Source: Helicobacter felistomachi (GTDB lineage: Bacteria > Campylobacterota > Campylobacteria > Campylobacterales > Helicobacteraceae). Taken from it: a DNA stretch of 64,000 nucleotides. A model generated the notes under the pieces. It saw only the letters and a program-made list of their open reading frames with translations. It did no database searches and was not told the DNA's origin. Location: NCBI RefSeq assembly GCF_030296895.1, contig NZ_AP028022.1:1240001-1304000 (forward strand), read 5' to 3'. The translations under genes were made by a program, and so were the position numbers. This document shows, piece after piece, positions 19,283 to 27,752 of this stretch; the first letter of the stretch is position 1; every line of letters begins with the position of its first letter.

Positions 19283-22200
19283 CACACCACTTTTAATTTT
19301 TTGGCTAAGAGCATGAACATCGGGGGCAAGAGTAGGAGCGTTAAAATGCTGGAAGTGGCTAGCCCGCCTAGCACCACGATTGCCAAGGGCTTTTGCACTT
19401 CTGAGCCCACCCCATGCGAGAGCAATAAGGGAATGAGCCCCAAACCCGCAATGCACGCGGTCATTAACACGGGGCGCAAACGCCGTTTTGCCCCCATAAA
19501 CACGACCTCATCCACACTCTTGCCCTGCCTTAAGAGTTCTCTAAAATACCCCACCATCACCACGCCGTTTAAGACCGCGATCCCAAAGAGCGCAATGAAG
19601 CCCACACTCGCAGGCACAGAGATGTACTCGTGGCTGGCAAAGAGCGCAATGAGCCCACCTGTGATGGCAAAGGGAACATTTAATAAGATGAGCAGCGACA
19701 AAGGCACGCTTTTAAAGGTGAAAAACAAAATAAAGAAAATCGCCAAAATGCTTAAGGGGATCACCGTGGCAAGGCGTTTGTTGGCCCTTTCTTGGTTTTC
19801 AAACTGCCCGCCGTAGGTGATGTAGTAGTTGGGGGGCAGTTGCACCTTAGCCGCGATTTTTCTCCTCGCCTCTTGCACAAAGCCGTCTAAATCCCGCCCC
19901 ACAACATTGCTCCTCACCACACTCACCCGCTTGCTGTTCTCGCGCACAATCGCCACGGGGCCATCGACCTCCGTGATGTTGGCGATCGAAGTGATGGGCA
20001 CGGCAAAGCCCCGATTAGAAGTCATCTCCAGGCTTTTTAGCAAAGTGGCGTTAGAGGCGATGTCCTTGTTTTGGCGGATGATGACCGGGGTGCGTGAAAT
20101 GCCCGTGGGGATGTACTCCACGACAATCCCCTCTAAAGCGGATTTAAGGAATTTAGCAAATTCATCGCTGGTGATGCCGACATTTGCCATAGAGTCCCTA
20201 TCTGGTGTAACATACAGATAATTCACACCCTTATTTAGGGTTGTAAACACCTCGTCCGAGCCCTTGATGCCCTTAATCACTTCTACAATCTGTGCGCTCA
20301 GATCGTTTAGCTTTTCAATGTCGTTGCCAAAGACTTTAATCGCCAAATCCCCTCTAACGCCGGTGAGCATTTCCGACACGCGCATTTCAATGGGCTGGGT
20401 GAAAGCGAAGTTGATCCCCTTGTAATCCTGCAAGCTTGCCAAAATCTTGTCTAGCAACTCTTGCTTGGTCTTCACGCTCCATTGCTCTTTGGGGAGGTAG
20501 GAGATGAACATGTCGGTGTGATTGAGCCCGTCTAAATCTAGCCCTAGCTCGTCTGAGCCCGTGCGTGCCACGATCATTTTCACCTCTTTAACCTTGTCTT
20601 TGATGGTCTTTTCAATGCGTAAGATCAAATCCTTAGATTGATCTAAAGAGATCGAGGGCACCGTGTGCACACTTAAAACACTGCTGCCCTCATCTAAGTT
20701 TGGCATAAAGGTCTTGCCTACAAAGGGGAACAAAGACAAACTCGACACCAAAAAGATGAGCGCGCCGATGAGCATGATTTTGGGGTTTTTGAGCGTAAAT
20801 TGCAAAGCGGGGGTGTAAATCCAGTAGAAAAAGCGCGTCAGGGGGGTTTCCTTATGCGCTTGCACTTTAAGCACCATAGAGCTGATCACGGGCACCACGG
20901 TGATGGCTAAAACTAAAGTGCCTAACAAGGCAAAGACAATGCTGGTTGCCAAAGGCACAAACATTTTACCCTCGATGCCCTCTAAGGACATGATGGGCAC
21001 AAAGAACACAATGATGATGATGACCCCACTCACCACGGACACGGCGATCTCTTTAGACGAGCGGTAAATGGCGTGTAACTTCGTGGTGCTGGTGTGGGTG
21101 CTTAATTTTTCAAAGGCGTTTTCCACCACCACCACCGCCGAGTCGATGAGCATGCCTATGGCGATGATGAGCCCGCCCAAACTCATTAAGTTTAAGGTCA
21201 TGTGGTTGAGCTTGATGAGGATGAATGCCACGCTAAGGCTCAAGGGCAAGATCACGCCCACGGCGATGCTTGCGCGGAAATTGCCCAAGAACAAAAACAG
21301 CGTGATGATGATGAGTACAATGGCTTCAATGAGCGTTTTGGTCACCGTGTTGATGGCTTTTTTTGTAAATTCCGAGCGGTCGTAAAAGATGTGTGTATGC
21401 ACGCCAGCGGGCAGTAAGGGTTTGATCTCCTTGTCTAGTTTTTCACGCACGGCTTTAATGATGGTGTTTGAGTTTGCCCCTTTGAGTGAGAGCACAAGCC
21501 CCTCTGTGGTTTCATCGATCCCGTTTTTCGTGACAAAGCCCAGCCTTGTGCGTGAAGACACGATGACTTTAGCAAAGTCCCTGATGTGTAAAAAGCCTTT
21601 TTTTGTGGAGATGGTGATGTCGCCGATCTCTTCAGGGGTGAGGGCAATGGTTTGGATTTTGACCAAGTAAGTTTCTCCATCGCGGTCCACCCGCCCCGCC
21701 CCGCTGTTGCTTAAATTCGCCTCTAGGGTGTGCTCTAAATCGCTGATAGAAATGCCCAGCCTTGCCATGTCGTCGAAGTCGGGCGCCACCACAAAAGCAC
21801 GGCTAAATCCCCCGATGGAATTGACATCGGCGATCCCGGGGATCGTGCGTAGCATGGGCTTGATGAGAAAGTCTAACAACTGCCTTTTGTCCGTGTCGTC
21901 CAAATTGCCATCGATGGTGAACATTAAAATGTCTGACAAGGGCGTAACAATGGGCTCCATCCCCCCCTCTAAATCAGGGGACAAGTTTGGCAACACCAAA
22001 GAGAGCTTTTCATTGACCATGTTGCGGGCTAAATAAATGTCCATGCCATCGGCAAAGTCAATGGTGATGTCGCACACAGAATACTTAGAAGTACTCCTTA
22101 AAGACTTTTCGCCCTTTAAACCCAAGAGTTCTAACTCTAGGGGGCGGACGACATTGTTTTCCATTTCTTCGGGGGAGCTGCCGGGCAATTTCAGCACCAC

Positions 22201-22344
22201 TTTGACCTGTGTGGGCGACATGTCAGGGAACGCGTCTATGGGTGTGGTGAAAAAGCTATACAGCCCAAAGAGCAAGAGCAAGAAGGCGCAAATGACTACA
22301 ATGATGCGCTGTCTTAGGGAAAACTCAATGAGAGAGGCCAGCAT
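19282..22344 (-). CDS. cznA: Cadmium/zinc/nickel RND efflux pump CznA
   Basis: Inner-membrane HME-RND pump of 1020 residues. The TM4 segment AIGMLIDSAVVVVENAFEKL differs from that of the copper-type pump at 1050-4136, matching a divalent-metal group. In H. pylori CznABC exports Cd, Zn and Ni and is needed for gastric colonisation and urease control. The start is the ATG at 22344, overlapping the cznB stop by one base. The order glyS-cznC-cznB-cznA matches HP0972-HP0969. Confidence 0.92.
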   Translation of the reverse strand: MLASLIEFSLRQRIIVVICAFLLLLFGLYSFFTTPIDAFPDMSPTQVKVVLKLPGSSPEEMENNVVRPLELELLGLKGEKSLRSTSKYSVCDITIDFADGMDIYLARNMVNEKLSLVLPNLSPDLEGGMEPIVTPLSDILMFTIDGNLDDTDKRQLLDFLIKPMLRTIPGIADVNSIGGFSRAFVVAPDFDDMARLGISISDLEHTLEANLSNSGAGRVDRDGETYLVKIQTIALTPEEIGDITISTKKGFLHIRDFAKVIVSSRTRLGFVTKNGIDETTEGLVLSLKGANSNTIIKAVREKLDKEIKPLLPAGVHTHIFYDRSEFTKKAINTVTKTLIEAIVLIIITLFLFLGNFRASIAVGVILPLSLSVAFILIKLNHMTLNLMSLGGLIIAIGMLIDSAVVVVENAFEKLSTHTSTTKLHAIYRSSKEIAVSVVSGVIIIIVFFVPIMSLEGIEGKMFVPLATSIVFALLGTLVLAITVVPVISSMVLKVQAHKETPLTRFFYWIYTPALQFTLKNPKIMLIGALIFLVSSLSLFPFVGKTFMPNLDEGSSVLSVHTVPSISLDQSKDLILRIEKTIKDKVKEVKMIVARTGSDELGLDLDGLNHTDMFISYLPKEQWSVKTKQELLDKILASLQDYKGINFAFTQPIEMRVSEMLTGVRGDLAIKVFGNDIEKLNDLSAQIVEVIKGIKGSDEVFTTLNKGVNYLYVTPDRDSMANVGITSDEFAKFLKSALEGIVVEYIPTGISRTPVIIRQNKDIASNATLLKSLEMTSNRGFAVPITSIANITEVDGPVAIVRENSKRVSVVRSNVVGRDLDGFVQEARRKIAAKVQLPPNYYITYGGQFENQERANKRLATVIPLSILAIFFILFFTFKSVPLSLLILLNVPFAITGGLIALFASHEYISVPASVGFIALFGIAVLNGVVMVGYFRELLRQGKSVDEVVFMGAKRRLRPVLMTACIAGLGLIPLLLSHGVGSEVQKPLAIVVLGGLATSSILTLLLLPPMFMLLAKKLKVV

Positions 22345-23414
22345 CACTCGTCCCCCTCGTCCCCTAAGTTATTGACAATGCCCTTTAAGCTCACCAGAGC
22401 CCCCGTGGCGACCTTGGCGTGCGGATTGATGTTTTGGCTACTGATGACAAACACATGGTTGCGTTCTTCAATGATCTTGACAGCAGTGGGCATGAAGCCC
22501 TTTTTGGTGCGCACAAAAATCAAATAATCTTGGTCGTTTTTAATGACGGCACTGGAGGGGATAAAAAGCGAATTTTTGGGCTTTGCCCCCTCAATATAGA
22601 CATCGGTCGTCTCGCCCACATGGAAATTGCCCGCTTCGATGCGGGCGGTGGCTAAAATGGTGTTAGAGTCTTTATCCAGCACCACAGAGATGCTTTGGAT
22701 CGCCCCAATGGCATTGCCCATTTGGTCAAACACCCTTGAGCCCCGTTTGATGTAGCGTGAGAGGCTCACGGGCAATTTAATGCGGGCGATGAGGTCGTTG
22801 TTTTCTGAGATGCGGATGTAGGTTGTGAAGGGCAAAATCTTTTCGCCCAAGACTTTGGGGGCGATGGAGAGAATCCCGCTGTTGCGGGCGATGATTCGAA
22901 AGCCATATAGTCCCAAAGGGTCTTTAGGGTCGATGCCAAAATTTTGGAAAGTGGTTTCCAGCTGGCGTACTTTAAGGCTCATCTCTTGGCTGATCAAAAA
23001 GCTGTTTTGGTACTCCCTTTTGGCGATCACGCCTTGTTTATACAGCTCGTGGTCCTTGGTGCTGACATCTAGGGCGACTTTTAATTTATTTTTGTTGTTT
23101 TGCAACTCAAAGTAGAGATTGCTTAAATCAATGGAGCTGATCTCACAGATGAGATCGCCCTTATGCACAAATTCGCCCTCGTTTTTATAAATCGCCACCA
23201 CTGTGGCGTTGAAGCTCAAACTTTGGATCACCGTGTGTTTGAGGTTGAAATTATTAAAGTCGATGGAGGCGTTAAAGGGCAAGCCACGCGTGGCAAATTT
23301 TTGATCCAAAGACACCACCTTAAGCCCCAAACTTTCAATTTGTTTGGGAGTTAGTGCAATCTCTTCATAAGCCTGCAACGCACAAAAGCACAAAAGAAAA
23401 ATGAAAGCTTTCAA
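22344..23414 (-). CDS. cznB: CznB, periplasmic adaptor of the Czn pump
   Basis: Membrane-fusion subunit, 356 residues. Signal peptide MKAFIFLLCFCALQA; lipoyl-like half-motif around VVAIYKNEGEFVHKGDLICEI; helical hairpin near residues 100-155; beta-barrel segment NFHVGETTDVYIEGAKPKNSLFIPSSAV. The start is TTG, four bases inside the cznC end (TTGA), so expression depends on translational coupling. Bridges CznA and CznC. Confidence 0.9.
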   Translation of the reverse strand: MKAFIFLLCFCALQAYEEIALTPKQIESLGLKVVSLDQKFATRGLPFNASIDFNNFNLKHTVIQSLSFNATVVAIYKNEGEFVHKGDLICEISSIDLSNLYFELQNNKNKLKVALDVSTKDHELYKQGVIAKREYQNSFLISQEMSLKVRQLETTFQNFGIDPKDPLGLYGFRIIARNSGILSIAPKVLGEKILPFTTYIRISENNDLIARIKLPVSLSRYIKRGSRVFDQMGNAIGAIQSISVVLDKDSNTILATARIEAGNFHVGETTDVYIEGAKPKNSLFIPSSAVIKNDQDYLIFVRTKKGFMPTAVKIIEERNHVFVISSQNINPHAKVATGALVSLKGIVNNLGDEGDE

Positions 23415-24670
23415 TACACATTCCCTATGCGTGTGAGGGTTTGGCCCAAAGTTTCCTCCAAAAGAGCGGTGATATTGACATATTCAATCCGCGCCTCAGC
23501 TAGAGCAATCAGTGCGTCCATGTAGGCGTTTTGGTAAAACAAGTACTCAAACAGCCCGATTTTTTGCGCCTCGTAAGCCACGCGCCCCATTTCCATGAGC
23601 TTTGCCTTGTTGTCGATCGCATCGATTTGAATCTTGATGTAACGCTCTTTGGTTTCTAATTGGTCTAAATAGGCGTTGGCGTTGATGTGGATGTTGCGTT
23701 TCATCACCACATTTTTAGCCAAAGTGCCGTTTTCTAGGGCGAGGTATTTGCGTTTTAAGTGGATGTTCTTGGGTGTTACGGGCAAGGGAATGTAAAACTC
23801 CATGGATAAATTTGTGGCAGAGTTGTAGCTCTCTGTACCCAAGCCAAATTCAAAGTTTTGGAAGATGTCGCGGTTGGCTAAATTAGCATTCACGCGGTAG
23901 TCCTTAGCCGCCAAGTCCAGCACTTCTACATACAAGGAGTGTTGCAAAAACCTTTCTAGGGTCTGCTCGCCTAAATGTACATATTCAAATTTTAATTCGG
24001 GGATTTTGATTTGGTGTTCTTGATCCACAAAGCTAGAAAAACGGGCATTACGCCCTATGGGATCGACAATGGCAAGCATGGTGTTTAGGGTGCGCTCTTG
24101 GTTGATGATGAGCGTTTCCATGTTGATTTTGGCAAGTTTAGACTCTAGGTAAGAGTTTTTGAAGTTGATGTAGTCTTTTTTAGACATGCTCCCGGCAGCA
24201 ACCTTTTCTTCCGCAGCTTTAAGTTGGGAGTGAAAAATTTCTTCGCGTCTAGCATAAATATTGTGTTTTTCAATATTAAGAACATAGTTTAAATACAGCC
24301 GCTTGGCCCCTATGAAGGCTAGGTTACGGCTGAGTTCATAGCTCTTACGGTATTGCACATTTTTAATGGATAAACTTCTAGCAAGCAAACGGCTCACCCA
24401 TGGCAGTTTTGGTTTAATCATCAACACCGTGCGGGGTTGGGGCTCGGCAATGCCTTGGTAGTTGCGTACCATAGAAGTTTCGTTAGAAATGTAAGGAAAA
24501 TCCCACGCATTGGTAGCTTTTTGATTTTCTAAAAGGCTGATGAAGTTTGCCTTTTTTTGGATGAGCTCCATAGAATTGTGCTCCACCCGCTTAAAAAACT
24601 CGGCTAAAGTGAAACTACGCCCGCTTAAATTGGCGAGCAACAAGCCCCAAAACAATAAAACGAAACGCAT
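23411..24670 (-). CDS. cznC: CznC, outer-membrane channel of the Czn pump
   Basis: TolC-family outer-membrane factor, 419 residues. Signal peptide MRFVLLFWGLLLANLSG starting at 24670; an upstream in-frame extension overlaps glyS and is rejected. Long helices rich in Ala, Asn, Leu and Lys, with a repeated half typical of the fold. Four bases separate its ATG from the glyS stop, so a housekeeping tRNA synthetase and a metal pump are probably co-transcribed. Confidence 0.9.
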   Translation of the reverse strand: MRFVLLFWGLLLANLSGRSFTLAEFFKRVEHNSMELIQKKANFISLLENQKATNAWDFPYISNETSMVRNYQGIAEPQPRTVLMIKPKLPWVSRLLARSLSIKNVQYRKSYELSRNLAFIGAKRLYLNYVLNIEKHNIYARREEIFHSQLKAAEEKVAAGSMSKKDYINFKNSYLESKLAKINMETLIINQERTLNTMLAIVDPIGRNARFSSFVDQEHQIKIPELKFEYVHLGEQTLERFLQHSLYVEVLDLAAKDYRVNANLANRDIFQNFEFGLGTESYNSATNLSMEFYIPLPVTPKNIHLKRKYLALENGTLAKNVVMKRNIHINANAYLDQLETKERYIKIQIDAIDNKAKLMEMGRVAYEAQKIGLFEYLFYQNAYMDALIALAEARIEYVNITALLEETLGQTLTRIGNVY

Positions 24671-24674
24671 GGCC

Positions 24675-26738
24675 CTACAATTCTTTGGCTTCTGCCACAC
24701 TTAAAAACGCCCGGTAAATCGCCACCAGCAAGCTCTTGCGGTTGTTTTGCACAGCCATATTGGGGTCATTGACAAGCACGCCCTCAAAAAAGACCTCTAA
24801 AGGCTCTTTAAGGGCAAAAAGGGCGTGTAGTTGCTCTAAATAGCTTGTAAAGGGCGTGGCTTGCAAGGTTGTATAAGCGTTGTAAAGGGCGTGCTCGCTC
24901 TCGTGGGTGAAGAGTTTAGGGTCTGTAGCTATGTTGTCTTGATGATCTTGCGTGATGTTAGCCACGCGTTTAAACACCGCCACAAAGTCCCTTGTCTGCG
25001 TGCTCTCTAAGAACGCCCCCAACGCCTGCACCTTCTTAGCAATTTGGCAGACTTCATACACTCCCTTGCTTTGGGCGATGCCGGCAAGCACGGACCTATA
25101 AACATTTGGGGTGTAGCCTTGCAGACTACTTTCTAAAATGTGGCTTAGCCGCTCTAGGGCAAAGTCTTTTAAAAGGGCAGTGTCAAAGCCTTGATAATTT
25201 TTAGCCAACTCTTGCATGTCTTTTTGCAAATCAAAGGGTAAATCAAAGTGCAGGCAAATGCGTAAAAGGGCATTGCACGCGCGGCGCAGGGCGAAGGGAT
25301 CTTTAGAGCCCGTGGGGATTTTGCCCACACTAAAAAGGGCCAACAAACTATCTAGCTTGTGGCTTAAGCTTAGCAATGCGCCTAAAAGGCTAGAGGGTAG
25401 GGGGGCGTTTTCACTATTTGGGAGGTATTGCTCTTTAAGGGCGGTGCAAACGCTTTCTTTGTAGTCCTTGGCTTTGGCGTAATAAGCCCCCATGATGCCT
25501 TGCAATTCAGGGAACTCATAGACGACTTCGCTTAAAAGGTCTAGTTTAGAAAGGCCGATGGCTTGTTCTAGGTCGGCTTGCAAATGGGGGGCGTATTTTT
25601 GTGCCAATGTTTGCCCGATCACCTGCTCTCTTTGGACTTTATCCGCTAGCGTACCCAAGCCCTGCACGAAGGCGATTTGCACTAGGGCGTTCGTGGCGGG
25701 GACAAAGGGGGCTTTTAAATCGTTCTCATAAAAAAACATGGCATCGCTCAAACGGGCTTTAAGCACCTTTTCATTGCCCGCCACAATGTCCTTAAAGTCT
25801 GCTAGGTTCTCTAGTGGGGTGTTGCTCACCACAACAAAGCCAGCGTGCAATGCCCCGTCTTTAAAGATAGAAAAATAGCGTTGGTGTTCTTGCATGGAGG
25901 TCGTGATGATTTCAGGGGGCAGGGTTAAAAATGCAGGGTCAAACTTGCCATAAAGGGCAGTGGGGTAGCTTGTGATCGCCACCACTTCAGCGAGTAAATC
26001 GCCATCCACTTGCACCTTAAAGCCGTGTTCTTGCTCTAGGGCGTGGATTTCCTTTAAGATTTTGGCTTCTCTAGCTTTAGGGTCTAAAAGGACTTTACCC
26101 TTTTTTAAAGTGTCAAAATAGGCATCGATGCTAGACGTTTCATGCCAGCCAAAGCCTTTGGAAAAGTGCCATTTTGTGGCTTGTTTTGTGGTGCAAGAAA
26201 AGTTTTCTTCGCAGAGGCATAGGGGAACTTCTGCGCCGCCAAACAGCACACAAATGTTGTGGATGGGGCGGATGAAGCGGGTCTTGACCTCTCCCCACGC
26301 CATGCTCTTGTTAAAGTTTAAGGCTTGCAAGAAGTCTAAAATCAAGCCGTCTAAGAGAGGGGCGGTGGGCTTGGGCTCTATTTGCACACACGCATACAGC
26401 ACTTCTTTATTGTTTTTGGTGGCTGTTTGCCACACGCTTGGCACTTCTAAATTTAGCTTCTCGTAAAACTTACGCCCAATGGGATTTAGGGCGTTGTTTG
26501 TAACCCCCACTGCTAGGGGCGGGCCAAAGTGCTCCTGCTGGCTTGCGGGCGTGTGGGTGGGGAAGTCCTTGGCGTGCAGCACGAGCCTTGTGGGCGTGTA
26601 GCTAAACTCTGTTGGGGTGCTTAAGCCGTGTGCACTCAAAAGAGCTTGCCATTTATTTGGCATTTGAGAGAGCTCTTGCAAAAGGGGCTTTGCGGGCAAC
26701 TCTTCTAACAAGATTTCAACAAGGAGGGCTTGGTTCAA
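24675..26738 (-). CDS. glyS: Glycyl-tRNA synthetase beta subunit
   Basis: tRNA-binding beta subunit of the alpha2beta2 glycyl-tRNA synthetase, 687 residues. N-terminal LLVEILLEELPAKPL, central VVAITSYPTALYGKF and the C-terminal anticodon-binding region with DFVAVFKRVANI are family features. TTG start at 26738 with AGGAG seven bases before it. Its promoter is the divergent element at 26783-26813. First gene of the 16-kb minus-strand run. Confidence 0.96.
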   Translation of the reverse strand: MNQALLVEILLEELPAKPLLQELSQMPNKWQALLSAHGLSTPTEFSYTPTRLVLHAKDFPTHTPASQQEHFGPPLAVGVTNNALNPIGRKFYEKLNLEVPSVWQTATKNNKEVLYACVQIEPKPTAPLLDGLILDFLQALNFNKSMAWGEVKTRFIRPIHNICVLFGGAEVPLCLCEENFSCTTKQATKWHFSKGFGWHETSSIDAYFDTLKKGKVLLDPKAREAKILKEIHALEQEHGFKVQVDGDLLAEVVAITSYPTALYGKFDPAFLTLPPEIITTSMQEHQRYFSIFKDGALHAGFVVVSNTPLENLADFKDIVAGNEKVLKARLSDAMFFYENDLKAPFVPATNALVQIAFVQGLGTLADKVQREQVIGQTLAQKYAPHLQADLEQAIGLSKLDLLSEVVYEFPELQGIMGAYYAKAKDYKESVCTALKEQYLPNSENAPLPSSLLGALLSLSHKLDSLLALFSVGKIPTGSKDPFALRRACNALLRICLHFDLPFDLQKDMQELAKNYQGFDTALLKDFALERLSHILESSLQGYTPNVYRSVLAGIAQSKGVYEVCQIAKKVQALGAFLESTQTRDFVAVFKRVANITQDHQDNIATDPKLFTHESEHALYNAYTTLQATPFTSYLEQLHALFALKEPLEVFFEGVLVNDPNMAVQNNRKSLLVAIYRAFLSVAEAKEL

Positions 26739-26782
26739 GTAAGCTCCTGTGGTTTTAGTCGTAGTTTATGGTGTTTCAAGGG

Positions 26783-26813
26783 TTACTTTTGCTACAATTA
26801 TAACAAAAAGTGA
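26783..26813. promoter_or_regulatory. Overlapping face-to-face promoters for glyS and the transglycosylase gene
   Basis: TGCTACAATTATAACA (26791-26806) holds an extended -10 on each strand: TGC-TACAAT (plus, 26793-26798) and TGT-TATAAT (minus, 26797-26802). They overlap by two bases, so both promoters can hardly be open together. ACTTTTG and CAAAAAGT flank the pair as an inverted repeat and could be an operator. Confidence 0.55.
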
Positions 26814-26837
26814 TTAAAAACTCTTAAGAGGTTTGTT

Positions 26838-27752
26838 ATGCATTGTGCGCACCGGGCGGTTTTTGGGATTTTGCGGTCTCTTTCGTGGGCTTTTTTGGCT
26901 TTTTTTTGTTTGCCTCACAGTCTAAGTGCCGATTACCTGAAAAAAGCAACTTTGGCCGAGTGTGTGGACCCGCGCCACTTTAACGCTGACCAAAAGCGCA
27001 TTTTAGTCTATGCCTACCGCTACGGCTTTAAAGAAAATTTGGGCTACGAGTTGGCCGCCATTGCGTGGAAGGAATCTTGCGCGGGCATGTATCGGGTGGA
27101 TTTTAATGACCCAAGCGCGGGCATTTACCACGCTTATGTTCCCGGTGTGTTGAAACTCTACAACGAGCGCAACACGCGGTTCATGCAAAGCGTGTATGGC
27201 GACCTGCTCATTAAAGACAAAAACTTCGCCTCTAAAGTCGCCCTAGACACTTTAATCAGCTGGAAGCGCACTAACAAAGGGGATTTAAAGAACATGATCA
27301 AGTCCTACCGCAAGGGTTTGCGTTGGCAAAAGAACGAACATATCGATCAAATCGCTAATGAATATTACCAAGACATTGTCGCCAAGATCAAAACCTTACA
27401 AAGTCTAATGCCATCCTTAGAAGAAAGCGTGGATGAAGCCCAAGCCAAACCCCTAAGAACCGCCACACACGAACACGAGGACAAACACGAGGAGAGCGTC
27501 CAAATGCAGCCCGAGCCCCAAATCGCGCCTCCCCCACCCCTACCCGCCCCCAAACACCACAGCACACATAAAAACACTCACCACCACAGCACGCATAAGA
27601 CCATCCACCATAAAAACACTAAAAATCCCCCCAAACACCACAGCACGTATAAATACACCCCCCCTAAAGACCGCACCCACACAGGCAAAACGCCCAAGAA
27701 CAGCAAAGAGGCAGATAAAATCATCCTCATGCAAGAATCACCGGTGTTTTAA
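26838..27752 (+). CDS. Transglycosylase-like periplasmic protein with histidine-rich tail
   Basis: 304-residue exported protein. A signal sequence spans about residues 8-31 (ILRSLSWAFLAFFCLPHSLSA). The lysozyme-like (SLT) domain spans about 60-180; ELAAIAWKESCAG places the candidate catalytic Glu at 79, and DPSAGIYHAY resembles the SLT serine-glycine motif. From about residue 239 the tail repeats His/Thr/Lys/Pro blocks such as KHHSTHK and HHHSTHK, a plausible Ni/Zn-binding tract. The position before gpmI matches H. pylori HP0973. Enzymatic activity is inferred. Confidence 0.75.
   Translation: MHCAHRAVFGILRSLSWAFLAFFCLPHSLSADYLKKATLAECVDPRHFNADQKRILVYAYRYGFKENLGYELAAIAWKESCAGMYRVDFNDPSAGIYHAYVPGVLKLYNERNTRFMQSVYGDLLIKDKNFASKVALDTLISWKRTNKGDLKNMIKSYRKGLRWQKNEHIDQIANEYYQDIVAKIKTLQSLMPSLEESVDEAQAKPLRTATHEHEDKHEESVQMQPEPQIAPPPPLPAPKHHSTHKNTHHHSTHKTIHHKNTKNPPKHHSTYKYTPPKDRTHTGKTPKNSKEADKIILMQESPVF
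27551..27656 (+). repeat. Imperfect tandem repeat encoding histidine-rich blocks
   Basis: Units beginning caccacagcac(a/g)cataa occur three times within about 100 bases and encode HHSTHK/HHSTYK. Such repeats can expand or contract and would change the number of histidines in the tail of the transglycosylase-like protein. Confidence 0.65.

Noticed and set aside
18992-19456. Longer 154-residue version of the DUF3240 protein
   Set aside because: The extra 58 residues are read inside cznA in another frame; the family start is at 19282.
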